From Brevifilum sp029548365 (lineage in GTDB: Bacteria; Chloroflexota; Anaerolineae; Anaerolineales; Anaerolineaceae), in NCBI GenBank assembly GCA_035376985.1, contig DAOSSA010000008.1, positions 1 through 64,000 on the forward strand: a stretch of DNA of 64,000 nucleotides, in the 5' to 3' direction. A program made the position numbers and the translations under genes. Of this stretch, positions 25,996-35,191 are shown in pieces (within the stretch, counting starts at the first letter, position 1; each line of letters starts with the position of its first letter). The notes beneath the pieces were generated by a model that saw only the letters and a list, made by a program, of their open reading frames with translations, made no database searches and had not been told where the DNA came from.

Positions 25996-27138
25996 ATGAC
26001 AGATACTACGTATTCATCTGAAGAAAATTCAAAGCCAGTGGTAACAGCACAAAAAAAACCGGGCACTGTTTTACGGATGCTGCGCTATTCGGTTGGAAAA
26101 TTCTTCTCTCTCTTTTTGGCGGTGCTAATTGGGATGTACCTGGTGGTCTTAATTGCCAATATGGGCGGTTATGTAGATCAGATTATGAAAGCCCAAATAC
26201 GAGATGGCATTGGTCTGCAGGTCAGTATGGACCCAGAACTCAGACGACGACCACCAGAGGAACGCCAGCAATTGATCAATGAGCTGGTGGCGGTCGAAGA
26301 ACATCGCCTGGGGTTGGATAAGCCCTTTATTGGGCGGAGTTTCCGGTTTTTGTTCAACGCGATGACTTTAAATTTAGGCCGGGCACAGCATCTGACCAGT
26401 GATAGTGGTTCTGCAAGCGTCCGTCTGATCATTCTGGAGCGCTTACCCCCCACATTATTATTTATGACTACCGCCAGTTTCAGCCTGTTTTTTATCAGCC
26501 TTGTGTTTGCATTGTTCTTGTCCAGGAATTATGGCAGTTTCATAGATAAATTAGTCATTGCACTTTCACCGACCTCCTCCGCACCCCCCTGGTTTTACGG
26601 CATCTTCTTACTGCTTATTTTTGCGGCGCTTTTAGGCTGGCTGCCTTTCGGTGGTATGGTTGACGCACCACCTCCGGAAGACCCGATAAAGTATGCCCTC
26701 AGCCTGGGCCGGCACCTGATTTTACCCGTAGCGGCCTGGCTGATGAGCGGCTTTTTTGCCAGCGTTTATTCATCGCGCACTTTTTTCTTGATCTTTTCAA
26801 TGGAAGACTATGTTGAACTGGCGCGAGCGAAGGGTCTTTCTGCAAGAGACATTGAACGGCGATATATTTTGCGCCCTACCTTGCCCAATATCATTACCAG
26901 TTTTGCTTTGATGTTGATTGGCTTGTGGCAGGGTGCCCTCCTCACCGAAACAATTTTCAACTGGCCCGGCTTGGGGCGCATGCTTTACCGGGCCGTGCAG
27001 ACTTTTGACACGCCCGTGATCGTTGGCTCGAATGTGATTTATGCTTATTTGCTGGCCATTACGGTCTTTATCTTAGATTTTATTTACGCACTGGTTGACC
27101 CCCGTGTGCGGATGGGAAGTGGAGGGCCGAAAGCATGA
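25996..27138 (+). CDS. ABC transporter permease, DppB type
   Basis: 380 residues with about six membrane spans: one near the N terminus, a long extracytoplasmic stretch (about 50-135, including a charged segment around DPELRRRPPEERQQL), then the core. The cytoplasmic EAA-like loop that docks on the ATPase is ELARAKGLSARDIERRYILR. It pairs with the next permease to form the channel for the ligand delivered by the permuted binding protein. It overlaps the next gene by 4 nt (ATGA). Confidence 0.92.
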   Translation: MTDTTYSSEENSKPVVTAQKKPGTVLRMLRYSVGKFFSLFLAVLIGMYLVVLIANMGGYVDQIMKAQIRDGIGLQVSMDPELRRRPPEERQQLINELVAVEEHRLGLDKPFIGRSFRFLFNAMTLNLGRAQHLTSDSGSASVRLIILERLPPTLLFMTTASFSLFFISLVFALFLSRNYGSFIDKLVIALSPTSSAPPWFYGIFLLLIFAALLGWLPFGGMVDAPPPEDPIKYALSLGRHLILPVAAWLMSGFFASVYSSRTFFLIFSMEDYVELARAKGLSARDIERRYILRPTLPNIITSFALMLIGLWQGALLTETIFNWPGLGRMLYRAVQTFDTPVIVGSNVIYAYLLAITVFILDFIYALVDPRVRMGSGGPKA

Positions 27139-28475
27139 AGAATTTCATTGACAACATTAAACAATTCCCCTCTGCCATTTTTGGCTCGATCATGATCATC
27201 CTCCTGGTTGCAGTGGCGATTTATGTTGTATTTGCCATCCCTTACAGCGAAGCCATTTACGAATGGCGAGGAAGCGAAGAAATCCAAGGTACGGCGCCAA
27301 GGAATGCTCGCCCATTATATGTTAACTGGTTCCGGACAAAAAAATACTCGGAAACGATCATAATCGACAGCACCAACCCCGAGGACGAGGTTGAAAAAAC
27401 GGTCACTGAAGTTGCCGCTGACATGTGGGACATACAGATGGTGTTTAAGTTCGATTATCCATTTGATGATTTCCCGCAGGAACTGCAAGTGATATTAACT
27501 TCAGTTTATAAAGAAAAATCTCCTTTTGTCACCTTGACCTGGTTTACGCCGGGTGGCGAAAAGATCAAAGTTGCTGATATCACTGCCAAGAAGCATGAAG
27601 TCGTCCGTTTTGATCTGCAAGATAAGCTGGTTCGTAAGCTGGACGGGGTTCTTCCCCGGATTGGTTTGCTGCGAGTACCAGATGAAGAACCTTATGAGGT
27701 GCAGAAGGGCGCCTACGAGCTGCATGTGGATACGATTGTGTTTGAGGAAGGCTCGGATATCGAAGCCAAATTTGTCAGCTTTGGGCAGGTGCACGGGTGG
27801 GCTGGCACCGACCACCGCCGACGCGACCTTATGCTGCCCCTGTTATGGGGTGCGCCGATTGCCCTTTCCTTTGGATTTTTAGCCGCAATTGGGACAACTT
27901 TCACCACCATGTTTATCGCCGCAATTGGTGTGTGGTTCGGCGGTTTGACTGATGAGATCATTCAGCGGATCACTGAGATCTACATGCTTTTGCCTTTCTT
28001 GCCAATCCTGATTATGGTGGGTGTATTCTATAGTCGCAGTATCTGGACGATGTTGTGGGTGGTAATTTTGATCAGCCTGTTTGGCGCAGGCATCAAGAAT
28101 TTCCGTGCCATCTTCCTGCAGATTAAAGAAGCAGCCTATATTGAGGCTGCCCGTTCCTATGGTGCAGGTAACTGGCGGATCATCAACCGCTACCTGGTGC
28201 CCCGCATCATCCCCATCCTGATCCCTGGATTGGTCAGTGCGATTCCATCGTATGTCTTCTTGGAAGCTTCATTAGCGGTGCTGGGTCTGGGCGACCCAAT
28301 CTTGCCCACCTGGGGGAAGGTCATCAACGATGCCCAGATGCAAGGCGCCCTCTACAACGGGTATTATTACTGGGTTTTACAGCCAGCAGTCCTGTTGATG
28401 ATCACTGGTTTAAGTTTTGCGATGATCGGTTTTGCGCTCGACCGTATCTTTAATCCCAAATTGAGGGAGGTATAA
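27135..28475 (+). CDS. ABC transporter permease, DppC type, with enlarged extracytoplasmic domain
   Basis: 446 residues against roughly 280-310 for the family. TM1 is near 14-37. The canonical start of the core, HGWAGTDHRRRDLMLPLLWG (like the HPLGTDxxGRD of DppC), comes only at about 220. The roughly 180 residues between are hydrophilic, beta-rich and charged, so they should form an extracytoplasmic domain. The remaining core has five spans and the EAA loop EAARSYGAGNWRIINRYLVP. The insert may contact the unusual binding protein. GGAGGG precedes the start inside the upstream gene. Confidence 0.9.
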   Translation: MKNFIDNIKQFPSAIFGSIMIILLVAVAIYVVFAIPYSEAIYEWRGSEEIQGTAPRNARPLYVNWFRTKKYSETIIIDSTNPEDEVEKTVTEVAADMWDIQMVFKFDYPFDDFPQELQVILTSVYKEKSPFVTLTWFTPGGEKIKVADITAKKHEVVRFDLQDKLVRKLDGVLPRIGLLRVPDEEPYEVQKGAYELHVDTIVFEEGSDIEAKFVSFGQVHGWAGTDHRRRDLMLPLLWGAPIALSFGFLAAIGTTFTTMFIAAIGVWFGGLTDEIIQRITEIYMLLPFLPILIMVGVFYSRSIWTMLWVVILISLFGAGIKNFRAIFLQIKEAAYIEAARSYGAGNWRIINRYLVPRIIPILIPGLVSAIPSYVFLEASLAVLGLGDPILPTWGKVINDAQMQGALYNGYYYWVLQPAVLLMITGLSFAMIGFALDRIFNPKLREV

Positions 28476-28480
28476 GATCG

Positions 28481-29440
28481 ATGTCTGCTGATACAGTATT
28501 AAGTGTAAGAGATTTGCAACTGTTCTTCCGCACCACCAAGGGCGTTGTACGCGCGGTGGATGGGGTTGACTTTGATTTAGGCCGCAACCGCGCCGTGGTC
28601 ATTGTGGGCGAATCGGGTTGTGGTAAGACTTCGATGGCTCGAGCGATCTTGCGCTTGCTGCCGAAGAATGTGGATACCTATTCCGGAAAGATTTTGTTAA
28701 ACGGATTAGACACCATGGCATTGAAGGAAGAGGAATACCGCCTTAAAATGCGCTGGGTAAAGATGTCGATGGTACCGCAAGCCGCCATGAACTCGCTCAA
28801 CCCTGTTTTGAAAGTGGGCGACCAGGTGGCTGAACCCGCGATTATCCACAATGACATGAGCAAAGATGTCGCCATGGAGCAGGCCAGGACGATGTTCCAG
28901 CATGTGGGCGTACCCCTTGATTTTCTTAACCGCTATGCCTTTGAGTTGAGCGGCGGTATGCGTCAACGCGTGGCGATTGCCATGTCGTTAGTTTCGCTGC
29001 CCGAGCTGATCATCTTAGACGAACCGACCTCGGCTCTGGATGTGCTCACGCAGGCAAACATCTTTAATGTGCTTAAGAGGATTAAGAAAGAGCTGGGCAT
29101 GAGCTTCATCCTCATCACCCATGATATTGCTACCTCCAGTGAGCTGGCGGATGATGTGGCTGTGATGTATGCCGGGCAGATCGTGGAAACCGGAGATGCC
29201 CACCGCTTTTTCGCTGCGCCGCTGCATCCTTATTCAATCAAACTGATGAACAGCGTCCCGCGGCTCAGGGCCCGTCAGGAACCCGACTTTATTACCGGCC
29301 AGCCGCCCAGCTTGCTCAACCCACCTACAAGCTGCCGTTTTTATGACCGCTGTCCTTCTCGTTTTGAGCCTTGTGTTGAAGATCCCCCGACCGTTAATGT
29401 CGAAGGCCGCACGGTTAAATGCTGGCTGCATGTGAAATAA
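28481..29440 (+). CDS. ABC transporter ATP-binding protein, DppD type
   Basis: 319 residues. Walker A is VGESGCGKTSMARAIL, the ABC signature is LSGGMRQRVAIAM, Walker B is LIILDEPTSALD, and the switch His is in LITHD. The C terminus carries the oligo_HPY extension with three Cys (CRFYDRCPSRFEPC), as in peptide/nickel importers. It powers transport together with the next gene product. It begins 5 nt after the permease stop. Confidence 0.94.
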   Translation: MSADTVLSVRDLQLFFRTTKGVVRAVDGVDFDLGRNRAVVIVGESGCGKTSMARAILRLLPKNVDTYSGKILLNGLDTMALKEEEYRLKMRWVKMSMVPQAAMNSLNPVLKVGDQVAEPAIIHNDMSKDVAMEQARTMFQHVGVPLDFLNRYAFELSGGMRQRVAIAMSLVSLPELIILDEPTSALDVLTQANIFNVLKRIKKELGMSFILITHDIATSSELADDVAVMYAGQIVETGDAHRFFAAPLHPYSIKLMNSVPRLRARQEPDFITGQPPSLLNPPTSCRFYDRCPSRFEPCVEDPPTVNVEGRTVKCWLHVK

Positions 29441-29449
29441 GGAGAAACG

Positions 29450-30496
29450 ATGATGATGGATAAAGCATTGACAGAATCACATGAGGCGTCGGTGGAAGGA
29501 ATGCAAAAGACCAATCGTAAAGATGAGGTGTTGCTATCTGTGCAGGACCTGAAGGTCTGGTTTGAGCTGCGGCGATTTGGTTTTGGCATTTCTGGCTATG
29601 TTCACGCAGTCGATGGAGTCAACTTTGATCTGCACTATGGCGAAACGATAGCAATTGTGGGCGAAAGCGGTTGTGGAAAAACAACCCTGATGAAGAGCAT
29701 CCTGGGGCTATACCAGCCTACGGCAGGTGACATCATCTTTGAAGGTCAGCCGCTGAGCAAACTTAAAGCATCAGAAATGCGAGCCTTTCGCTCTAATGTG
29801 GGTTATGTGCAGCAAGACCCCTACGGTGCACTGCCCCCATTTATGAACGTGCAAACAATTCTTGCTGAACCGATGATCATTAACGGTATAAAAAGTAAAG
29901 AAGAGCGGAGCGAAAGAATTTACCGGGCCATGGAAGAAGTGAAAATGAGCCCGCCAGAAGACTTTTTGGAGAAGTTCCCCCATATGCTCAGCGGCGGGCA
30001 GCAACAGCGGGTTGTGCTGGCTCGCGCGATGATGCTCGAACCCAAACTGATCGTTGCGGATGAACCGGTCTCGATGCTGGATGCGTCTGTCCGGGTTGAA
30101 ATTCTGCGACTGATGCAATCTCTGCAGGAAAAGCACCATCTGGCGGTGATTTACATCACGCATGACCTTTCGACAGTACGGTACTTCTCAGAGCGTGTAT
30201 TTGTGATGTATGCCGGACAGGCTGTTGAGAAAACCATGATTGACGCCATCGTACACGACCCGCTTCATCCCTACTCACAGGCTCTGATGGAAGCCACATC
30301 CGACCCGGATGCTGAAAATGCCACCCGCTTTCGCGATGTGCCGCCCGGAGAACCGCCCAGTTTGGTCAATCCTCCCACAGGTTGCCGGTTCCACCCCCGC
30401 TGCCCGAAAATAATCCATGGATTGTGCGAGGTTGAAGAGCCGCCGCATTTCACACCGAAACCAGGCCAAATGGTGGCTTGTTGGCTTTACAGATGA
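29450..30496 (+). CDS. ABC transporter ATP-binding protein, DppF type
   Basis: 348 residues. Walker A VGESGCGKTTLMKSIL, signature LSGGQQQRVVLAR, Walker B LIVADEPVSMLD, switch YITHD, and the C-terminal CRFHPRCPKI segment of the oligo_HPY group. It forms a heterodimer with the preceding ATPase. An N-terminal extension of about 25 residues precedes the ABC domain; two ATG codons at 29450 and 29453 are equivalent starts after GGAG. The stop overlaps the next small gene. Confidence 0.94.
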   Translation: MMMDKALTESHEASVEGMQKTNRKDEVLLSVQDLKVWFELRRFGFGISGYVHAVDGVNFDLHYGETIAIVGESGCGKTTLMKSILGLYQPTAGDIIFEGQPLSKLKASEMRAFRSNVGYVQQDPYGALPPFMNVQTILAEPMIINGIKSKEERSERIYRAMEEVKMSPPEDFLEKFPHMLSGGQQQRVVLARAMMLEPKLIVADEPVSMLDASVRVEILRLMQSLQEKHHLAVIYITHDLSTVRYFSERVFVMYAGQAVEKTMIDAIVHDPLHPYSQALMEATSDPDAENATRFRDVPPGEPPSLVNPPTGCRFHPRCPKIIHGLCEVEEPPHFTPKPGQMVACWLYR

Positions 30497-30723
30497 TTAT
30501 TAAATGGCAACCCTGGAAGACAATCCTGCTGGGTGGCAGTATGTTGCTGGTAAGCGTGATCCTGCCTTTATTGATGGTACTGCAAATTTTGCGGTCTTCG
30601 TTCTTTCTGAACTTTTTGGCCTATGGCTTGTCGGTATCAGGGTTATTGATCGGTTTCATTGGAATTGTAACCATGGTCAGGATTGGGCGGGCAAAAGAAA
30701 AATTTAAAGACCAATTCAAGTAA
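30493..30723 (+). CDS. Small two-span membrane protein coupled to the ABC operon
   Basis: 76 residues from ATG 30493, which overlaps the stop of the ATPase gene (ATGA). Two hydrophobic segments are seen (ILLGGSMLLVSVILPLLMVL and FLAYGLSVSGLLIGFIGIV), with a Lys-rich end (GRAKEKFKDQFK). No family is recognised. Operon position and a terminator right after it suggest a transporter accessory or unrelated passenger. Confidence 0.65.
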   Translation: MIIKWQPWKTILLGGSMLLVSVILPLLMVLQILRSSFFLNFLAYGLSVSGLLIGFIGIVTMVRIGRAKEKFKDQFK

Positions 30724-30740
30724 CTCAATTTACTGCCGTA

Positions 30741-30777
30741 ACGAGGTTGATTAATATATTAGTCAACCTCGTTTTTT
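30741..30777 (+). terminator. Intrinsic terminator of the ABC operon
   Basis: A 14-bp stem (one G-T pair) starting ACGAGGTTGA with loop TATA, followed directly by TTTTTT. It ends 18-50 nt after the last gene. Confidence 0.9.
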
Positions 30778-30852
30778 AATTCCGAAACGAATAAAATGAC
30801 CATTGCTGCTTGAGAAACGGCAGAGGTTAAAGAAATCGACACTCTGCGCCAG

Positions 30853-30881
30853 TTGGACATCCGCTAAAAATGTGTTAGAAT
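30853..30881 (+). promoter_or_regulatory. Promoter of tRNA-Gln
   Basis: -35 TTGGAC (30853-30858), 17-bp spacer, -10 TAGAAT (30876-30881), with the tRNA 15 nt further on. It has the same -10 as the tRNA-Arg promoter. Confidence 0.75.
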
Positions 30882-30895
30882 CATGGCTACAATTC

Positions 30896-30969
30896 TGGGG
30901 CATGGTGCAATGGCAGCACAGCGGACTTTGAATCCGTTGATCCAGGTTCGAATCCTGGTGCCCCGGCCA
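30896..30969 (+). tRNA. tRNA-Gln(TTG) with encoded CCA
   Basis: The acceptor TGGGGCA (30896-30902) pairs with TGCCCCG (30959-30965). The anticodon stem GCGGA/TCCGT has loop CTTTGAA, anticodon TTG. The T arm is CCAGG-TTCGAAT-CCTGG. The discriminator is G at 30966 and the CCA end is encoded at 30967-30969, unlike the Arg and Lys tRNAs here. Confidence 0.95.
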
Positions 30970-31133
30970 TTTTGAATACAAACTTTGACTGATCAAGAAT
31001 CCAACCCTGATAGACCCATTGCGAGAAAGGCAGCCCAAAATAAGGATTGCCCTACCGGAATGCTGGCCTTTAATCAGGGTGGCTTTTGCTTGCCAGCCCC
31101 CGTAAATTTTAAAGCAATAAAGGATGCGCGCTG

Positions 31134-32489
31134 ATGACAATAGCTTCCATCATACTGGCTGCGGGTGAAGGCACCCGTATGCGCTCAAAACTCCCTAAAG
31201 TGCTGCACCTCCTGGGAGGCAAGCCCCTGATTTGGCATGCTTTACAAGCTGTGGAAGGTTTGGTAGATCTGGTGCCCGTGCTGGTTGTCGGACACGGCGC
31301 TGATCAGGTCAGAGCCACGGTGGGGGATGCCGTTGAGTACGCTCTTCAGGCAGAGCAATTAGGCACAGGGCACGCCGTGCTGATGGCTCAGCCCTTACTG
31401 CAATCAAAAGCGGATACACTGCTGGTGACTTTTGGAGATATGCCCTTATTGCGAAACGAGTCGCTGAAGCAATTAATTGATCTGCACAGATCTTCAAAAA
31501 GCCCGGTAACGATGACCAGCATCATCGGTGATGAGGCGCGTGGCTTTGGACGGGTCGTGCGAGATGACCAGGGGCACGTCGTTGGGATCGTTGAACAGGC
31601 AGATGCCACCCCGGAACAACTGACCATTTGTGAGTACAACGTCAGCGCGTATTGCTTTGATGCCGGCTGGCTCTGGACAGCCCTGATGCGCATCCCTGCC
31701 TCACCCAAAGGCGAATATTACCTGACGGATGTGGTCAGCCTGGCTGTTGCAGAGGGTTTCCAGGTGGCATCGCTGGTGCTGGCCGATCCAGAGGAAGCCA
31801 TCGGCTTGAACACCCGCGTCCACCTGGCAGAGGCTGAAAAAGTGCTGGGGAAACGCGTTAATGAAGGCTGGATGCTGGCAGGTGTGACTATCATTGACCC
31901 GGAGCGCACCTATATCGAAGCCGGTGTACACATTGGGCGCGATACGGTCATCCTACCCAACACCTATCTGCGCGACGACACGGTTATTGGCGAGGATTGT
32001 CAAATTGGGCCCGATACAACTGTGATTAATTCAACGGTTGGCAATCATGTGCACTTGCTGGCATCCGTGCTTGAACACGCTGAAGTGCGCGATCACGTCA
32101 CCATGGGTCCTTATTGCCACCTGCGTAAGGGTGCGGTACTTGATGAGGGCGTCCATTTGGGCAATTTTGGAGAGGTCAAGGCTTCCTATTTAGGACCGGG
32201 CACCAGGGTGGGACACTTTTCCTATATCGGCGATGCAAAAATTGGCAAAAATGTCAATATTGGTGCGGGGACCATCACCTGCAATTTTGATGGTAAAGCA
32301 AAAAATCCAACTGAAATAGGCGATGAGGTGTTTATTGGCAGCGATACCATGCTGGTCGCGCCGGTGAAAATCGGCGCTCGCAGCATCACCGGGGCGGGTG
32401 CGGTGGTAACCCATGACGTCCCCGAAGACACGCTGGTGATCGGTGTTCCAGCAAGAATAATTCGAAAATTGGAGAGAAGTGACAAATAA
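31134..32489 (+). CDS. glmU: Bifunctional GlmU (GlcNAc-1-P uridyltransferase / GlcN-1-P acetyltransferase)
   Basis: 451 residues. The N-terminal pyrophosphorylase domain carries SIILAAGEGTRMRSKLPKVL and GTGHAVLMA. The C-terminal left-handed beta-helix shows hexapeptide repeats and the acetyltransferase landmarks HLRKGAVL, HLGNFGEVKAS, GAGTITCNFDG. It makes UDP-GlcNAc for cell-wall synthesis. Length and domains are complete. Its end overlaps the next gene by 11 nt. Confidence 0.97.
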   Translation: MTIASIILAAGEGTRMRSKLPKVLHLLGGKPLIWHALQAVEGLVDLVPVLVVGHGADQVRATVGDAVEYALQAEQLGTGHAVLMAQPLLQSKADTLLVTFGDMPLLRNESLKQLIDLHRSSKSPVTMTSIIGDEARGFGRVVRDDQGHVVGIVEQADATPEQLTICEYNVSAYCFDAGWLWTALMRIPASPKGEYYLTDVVSLAVAEGFQVASLVLADPEEAIGLNTRVHLAEAEKVLGKRVNEGWMLAGVTIIDPERTYIEAGVHIGRDTVILPNTYLRDDTVIGEDCQIGPDTTVINSTVGNHVHLLASVLEHAEVRDHVTMGPYCHLRKGAVLDEGVHLGNFGEVKASYLGPGTRVGHFSYIGDAKIGKNVNIGAGTITCNFDGKAKNPTEIGDEVFIGSDTMLVAPVKIGARSITGAGAVVTHDVPEDTLVIGVPARIIRKLERSDK

Positions 32490-33756
32490 CCTGTTGTTGT
32501 GGATCCTGTTGACCATCAGTTTGCTCCTTAACTTGCTGGTCGTTGCGATTAAGGCCAGTTATACCCATGTCAGGCTGCCGTACCTGTTAAACCTGCGCGA
32601 AGGGCGTGAGAAAACCGTTGAAATGACCGTGAACCTGGCTGAAGATTCGCGTTTGCACGTGGGATTAAATTTTGCCCAGACCTTGCTGCATTTTGCGCTG
32701 GCATGCTTTTGGGTGAATGTTTTACGCTTAGCCCTGCCTGACCTCAGCCTGGGGTGGCTGGTTGTTTATTTTATCATCGGCATGGTCCTGGTGGTTATTC
32801 TTGAGTATTTTATTAAAGCCCAAATAATGAAAAACGCAGAAGAGAATGCGCTCCGTTTCAGAGGATTCGCCATCGTGCTAAAAGCCCTGTTTTACCCCCT
32901 GTCGTCGGTTATCCTGGCTATCCTTGGTCCGAATGCCAAACGGGTCGCCCTGGCATCGATGACCGAGGAAGACTTGAAAGAATGGGTTGAGGTCGGTCAG
33001 CATGAAGGCTCATTGGAAAAGGGTGAGCGGGAAATGATCTACTCCATCTTTCAATTTGGGGATACCCTGGCTAAGGAGATCATGGTGCCGCGCATCGATT
33101 TGATCACCCTGGATATTGACAGCACCCTGGGAGAGGCACGCACGGCATTTATCCAGGGCGGGCATTCGCGGGTGCCGGTATATGAAGAGACCGTGGATAA
33201 CGTGGTTGGCTTGCTGTACGCCAAGGACATACTGGGTTTGCAGCAGGATGATGACCTGATCTCGGACCATCGAGATATGCTCAGGCTGGTCTATTTCGTT
33301 CCAGAATCAAAAAAGGTTGATGAGGTCCTGGCTGATATGCAAGCGCGCAGCATGCACATGGCTATTGTGGTCGATGAGTACGGCGGGGTGGCTGGCGTGG
33401 TCACCCTGGAGGATATTGTTGAGGAGATCATCGGTGAGATCCGTGACGAATATGATGAGAGCGAAGAAATGCCCTATTTGCAGGTTGGCAAAGATGAATA
33501 TGTGTTTCAGGGCCGGGTTGATTTAGATATTTTCAACGAGGTGATGGGAACAGATATCGCTACGGACAAAGCAGATACCATCGGCGGTTTTATTTACAGT
33601 GAGATCGGTGATGTGCCCACCGGCGGCGAGCAATTAAATTTTGACAGCCTGACCTTGATTGTCGAGCAAGTGGACGGGCGCAGGATCGTCAAGGTGCGCG
33701 CGAAAAAGCATCTCACAGAGAGCATAAAACAGGATCATGAAAATGTTAACGGATGA
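32479..33756 (+). CDS. DUF21/CBS/CorC_HlyC membrane protein (CNNM/HlyC family)
   Basis: 425 residues. The N-terminal 165 residues hold three to four membrane spans (DUF21/CNNM), followed by GEREMIYSIFQFGDTLAKEI, a CBS pair with MVPRIDLITLD and RVPVYEETVDNVVGLLYAKD, then VVDEYGGVAGVVTLEDIVEE and a C-terminal CorC_HlyC domain. Members are linked to magnesium or cobalt handling. The start is GTG 32479 with GGAGAG upstream, overlapping glmU by 11 nt. Confidence 0.92.
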   Translation: MTNNLLLWILLTISLLLNLLVVAIKASYTHVRLPYLLNLREGREKTVEMTVNLAEDSRLHVGLNFAQTLLHFALACFWVNVLRLALPDLSLGWLVVYFIIGMVLVVILEYFIKAQIMKNAEENALRFRGFAIVLKALFYPLSSVILAILGPNAKRVALASMTEEDLKEWVEVGQHEGSLEKGEREMIYSIFQFGDTLAKEIMVPRIDLITLDIDSTLGEARTAFIQGGHSRVPVYEETVDNVVGLLYAKDILGLQQDDDLISDHRDMLRLVYFVPESKKVDEVLADMQARSMHMAIVVDEYGGVAGVVTLEDIVEEIIGEIRDEYDESEEMPYLQVGKDEYVFQGRVDLDIFNEVMGTDIATDKADTIGGFIYSEIGDVPTGGEQLNFDSLTLIVEQVDGRRIVKVRAKKHLTESIKQDHENVNG

Positions 33757-34156
33757 ATTTCGCAGCCTATTAATTCAAAAAGCGCAGGATGCCTGGCAAC
33801 GCGCGTACGCGCCTTATTCAACGTATGCTGTTGGCGCTGCACTGCTAACGGACACCGGCAAGATTTATGAAGGGGTCAATATTGAAAATGCAGTTTACCC
33901 GCTGACGGTATGCGCAGAGCGGGTAGCCGTGTTTAAAGCGGTGTCTGAAGGGGAGCGGTCTTTTCGCGCCATTGCCGTTGTCACCAGGAATGGGGGCACG
34001 CCCTGCGGCGCCTGCCGGCAGGTGCTGGCTGAGTTCGGCCTCGATACGGCTGTGCTGATAGCAGACCTGCAGGGCAATCTCTTGCACGAGTTGACGGTGG
34101 CTGACCTGCTGCCTCATGCCTTTGGAGAGGCGGACCTGGATGCCGCCAGGGACTGA
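33737..34156 (+). CDS. cdd: Cytidine deaminase
   Basis: 139 residues. The zinc site is complete: CAERVAVFKA (Cys-x-Glu) and PCGACRQVLAEF (two Cys). The N-terminal substrate segment AYAPYSTYAVGAALLT and NIENAVYPLTVCAER are typical. It deaminates cytidine and deoxycytidine in pyrimidine salvage. It overlaps the CBS/CorC gene by 20 nt, so translation is coupled. A second ATG at 33743 is possible. Confidence 0.95.
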   Translation: MKMLTDEFRSLLIQKAQDAWQRAYAPYSTYAVGAALLTDTGKIYEGVNIENAVYPLTVCAERVAVFKAVSEGERSFRAIAVVTRNGGTPCGACRQVLAEFGLDTAVLIADLQGNLLHELTVADLLPHAFGEADLDAARD

Positions 34157-34234
34157 TATGCCAAATGCCAAATGTTGCGCGCGTGTTGGATTGCCAGCAG
34201 GCGCGTTTTTTCTATTTCATCCAGGTGAGGCGTG

Positions 34235-35008
34235 ATGCCCAGAGAAAGCCGCACATATCAAACCCGGGCAATTGTGCTGAGACATTACGAATTCGGCGAA
34301 GCAGACCGGATCTTAAGGCTGTTTACGCTGGAGAAAGGCAAAATCTCCGCCATCGCTAAAGGAGTCCGCAGGATTAGTTCTCGTAAAGCCGGACATTTAG
34401 AGCCCTTTAGCCAGGTGCATTTATTCCTCGCCAGCGGGCGCGACCTGGACATCATCACCCAGGCTGAAGCCCTCAAGCCCATGTCGGGATTAAGGGCAGA
34501 TTTGCACCGAATGTCACTGGCATCTTATGTGGTGGAATTGCTGGATCGCTTCACCTATGAGGAGGGGCCGAACCCCGGTCTGTATCGACTGCTGGCACAG
34601 ACGCTAGAACGTTTGGAAACCCAGGAAAACCTGGAAACTGCTGTGCGCTATTACGAACTTCGCCTGCTGGAATTATTGGGCTACCGACCGCAATTATTTA
34701 ACTGCATCGATTGTAGCGCTGATATCCGCGCACAGGATCAATTTATCTCACCGCTGGGTGGCGGGGTGGCCTGCCCGACCTGCGGGCGAAGTCGCACAGA
34801 AGCCTGGCCGATTGAGACAGACGTTTTACGGTACCTGCGCCATTTGCAACGTTCAGATTGGCAGTCCATCGCCCAGGTTGTGATCCCAGGTGAGATCAAT
34901 CAAGCAATGTCCACCTTGACAGAGGCGTATTTTTCCTATTTACTCGAAAGTCATTTGAACACACCAGAATTTATGCGGAAAATCCAGGGGGCAAATGATG
35001 AGACGTGA
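34235..35008 (+). CDS. recO: DNA repair protein RecO
   Basis: 257 residues. The N-terminal OB-fold starts RTYQTRAIVLRHYEFGEADR and continues LRLFTLEKGKISAIAKGVRR. The C-terminal part has a four-Cys zinc site (CIDC about residue 163, CPTC about 183). RecO loads RecA onto SSB-coated DNA together with RecR. ATG 34235 follows a GTG at 34232; either may be used. Confidence 0.95.
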   Translation: MPRESRTYQTRAIVLRHYEFGEADRILRLFTLEKGKISAIAKGVRRISSRKAGHLEPFSQVHLFLASGRDLDIITQAEALKPMSGLRADLHRMSLASYVVELLDRFTYEEGPNPGLYRLLAQTLERLETQENLETAVRYYELRLLELLGYRPQLFNCIDCSADIRAQDQFISPLGGGVACPTCGRSRTEAWPIETDVLRYLRHLQRSDWQSIAQVVIPGEINQAMSTLTEAYFSYLLESHLNTPEFMRKIQGANDET

Positions 35009-35112
35009 AACTGGCGATTAGGGGTTCTGCTTGCTACCCGTTGCGCCTGGAGAGCCTGCCGGGTTTCCCCATGATCGCCCACAGTGTCTCAATGGATACC
35101 GCTTTCAGATGG

Positions 35113-35118
35113 TATAAT
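35113..35118 (+). promoter_or_regulatory. -10 box upstream of glyQS
   Basis: TATAAT lies 74 nt before the glyQS start. No good -35 is visible. The leader shows no T-box features by eye. Confidence 0.4.
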
Positions 35119-35191
35119 AATGGGGTTAAATTTAACATCAATCAGGGCTGTATCCTGATATCGTGGGAAAACCACTGGAGTTAGATATCTT

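Noticed and set aside
35009..35191. T-box riboswitch upstream of glyQS
   Set aside because: I find no T-box core sequence or terminator/antiterminator pair in the leader.
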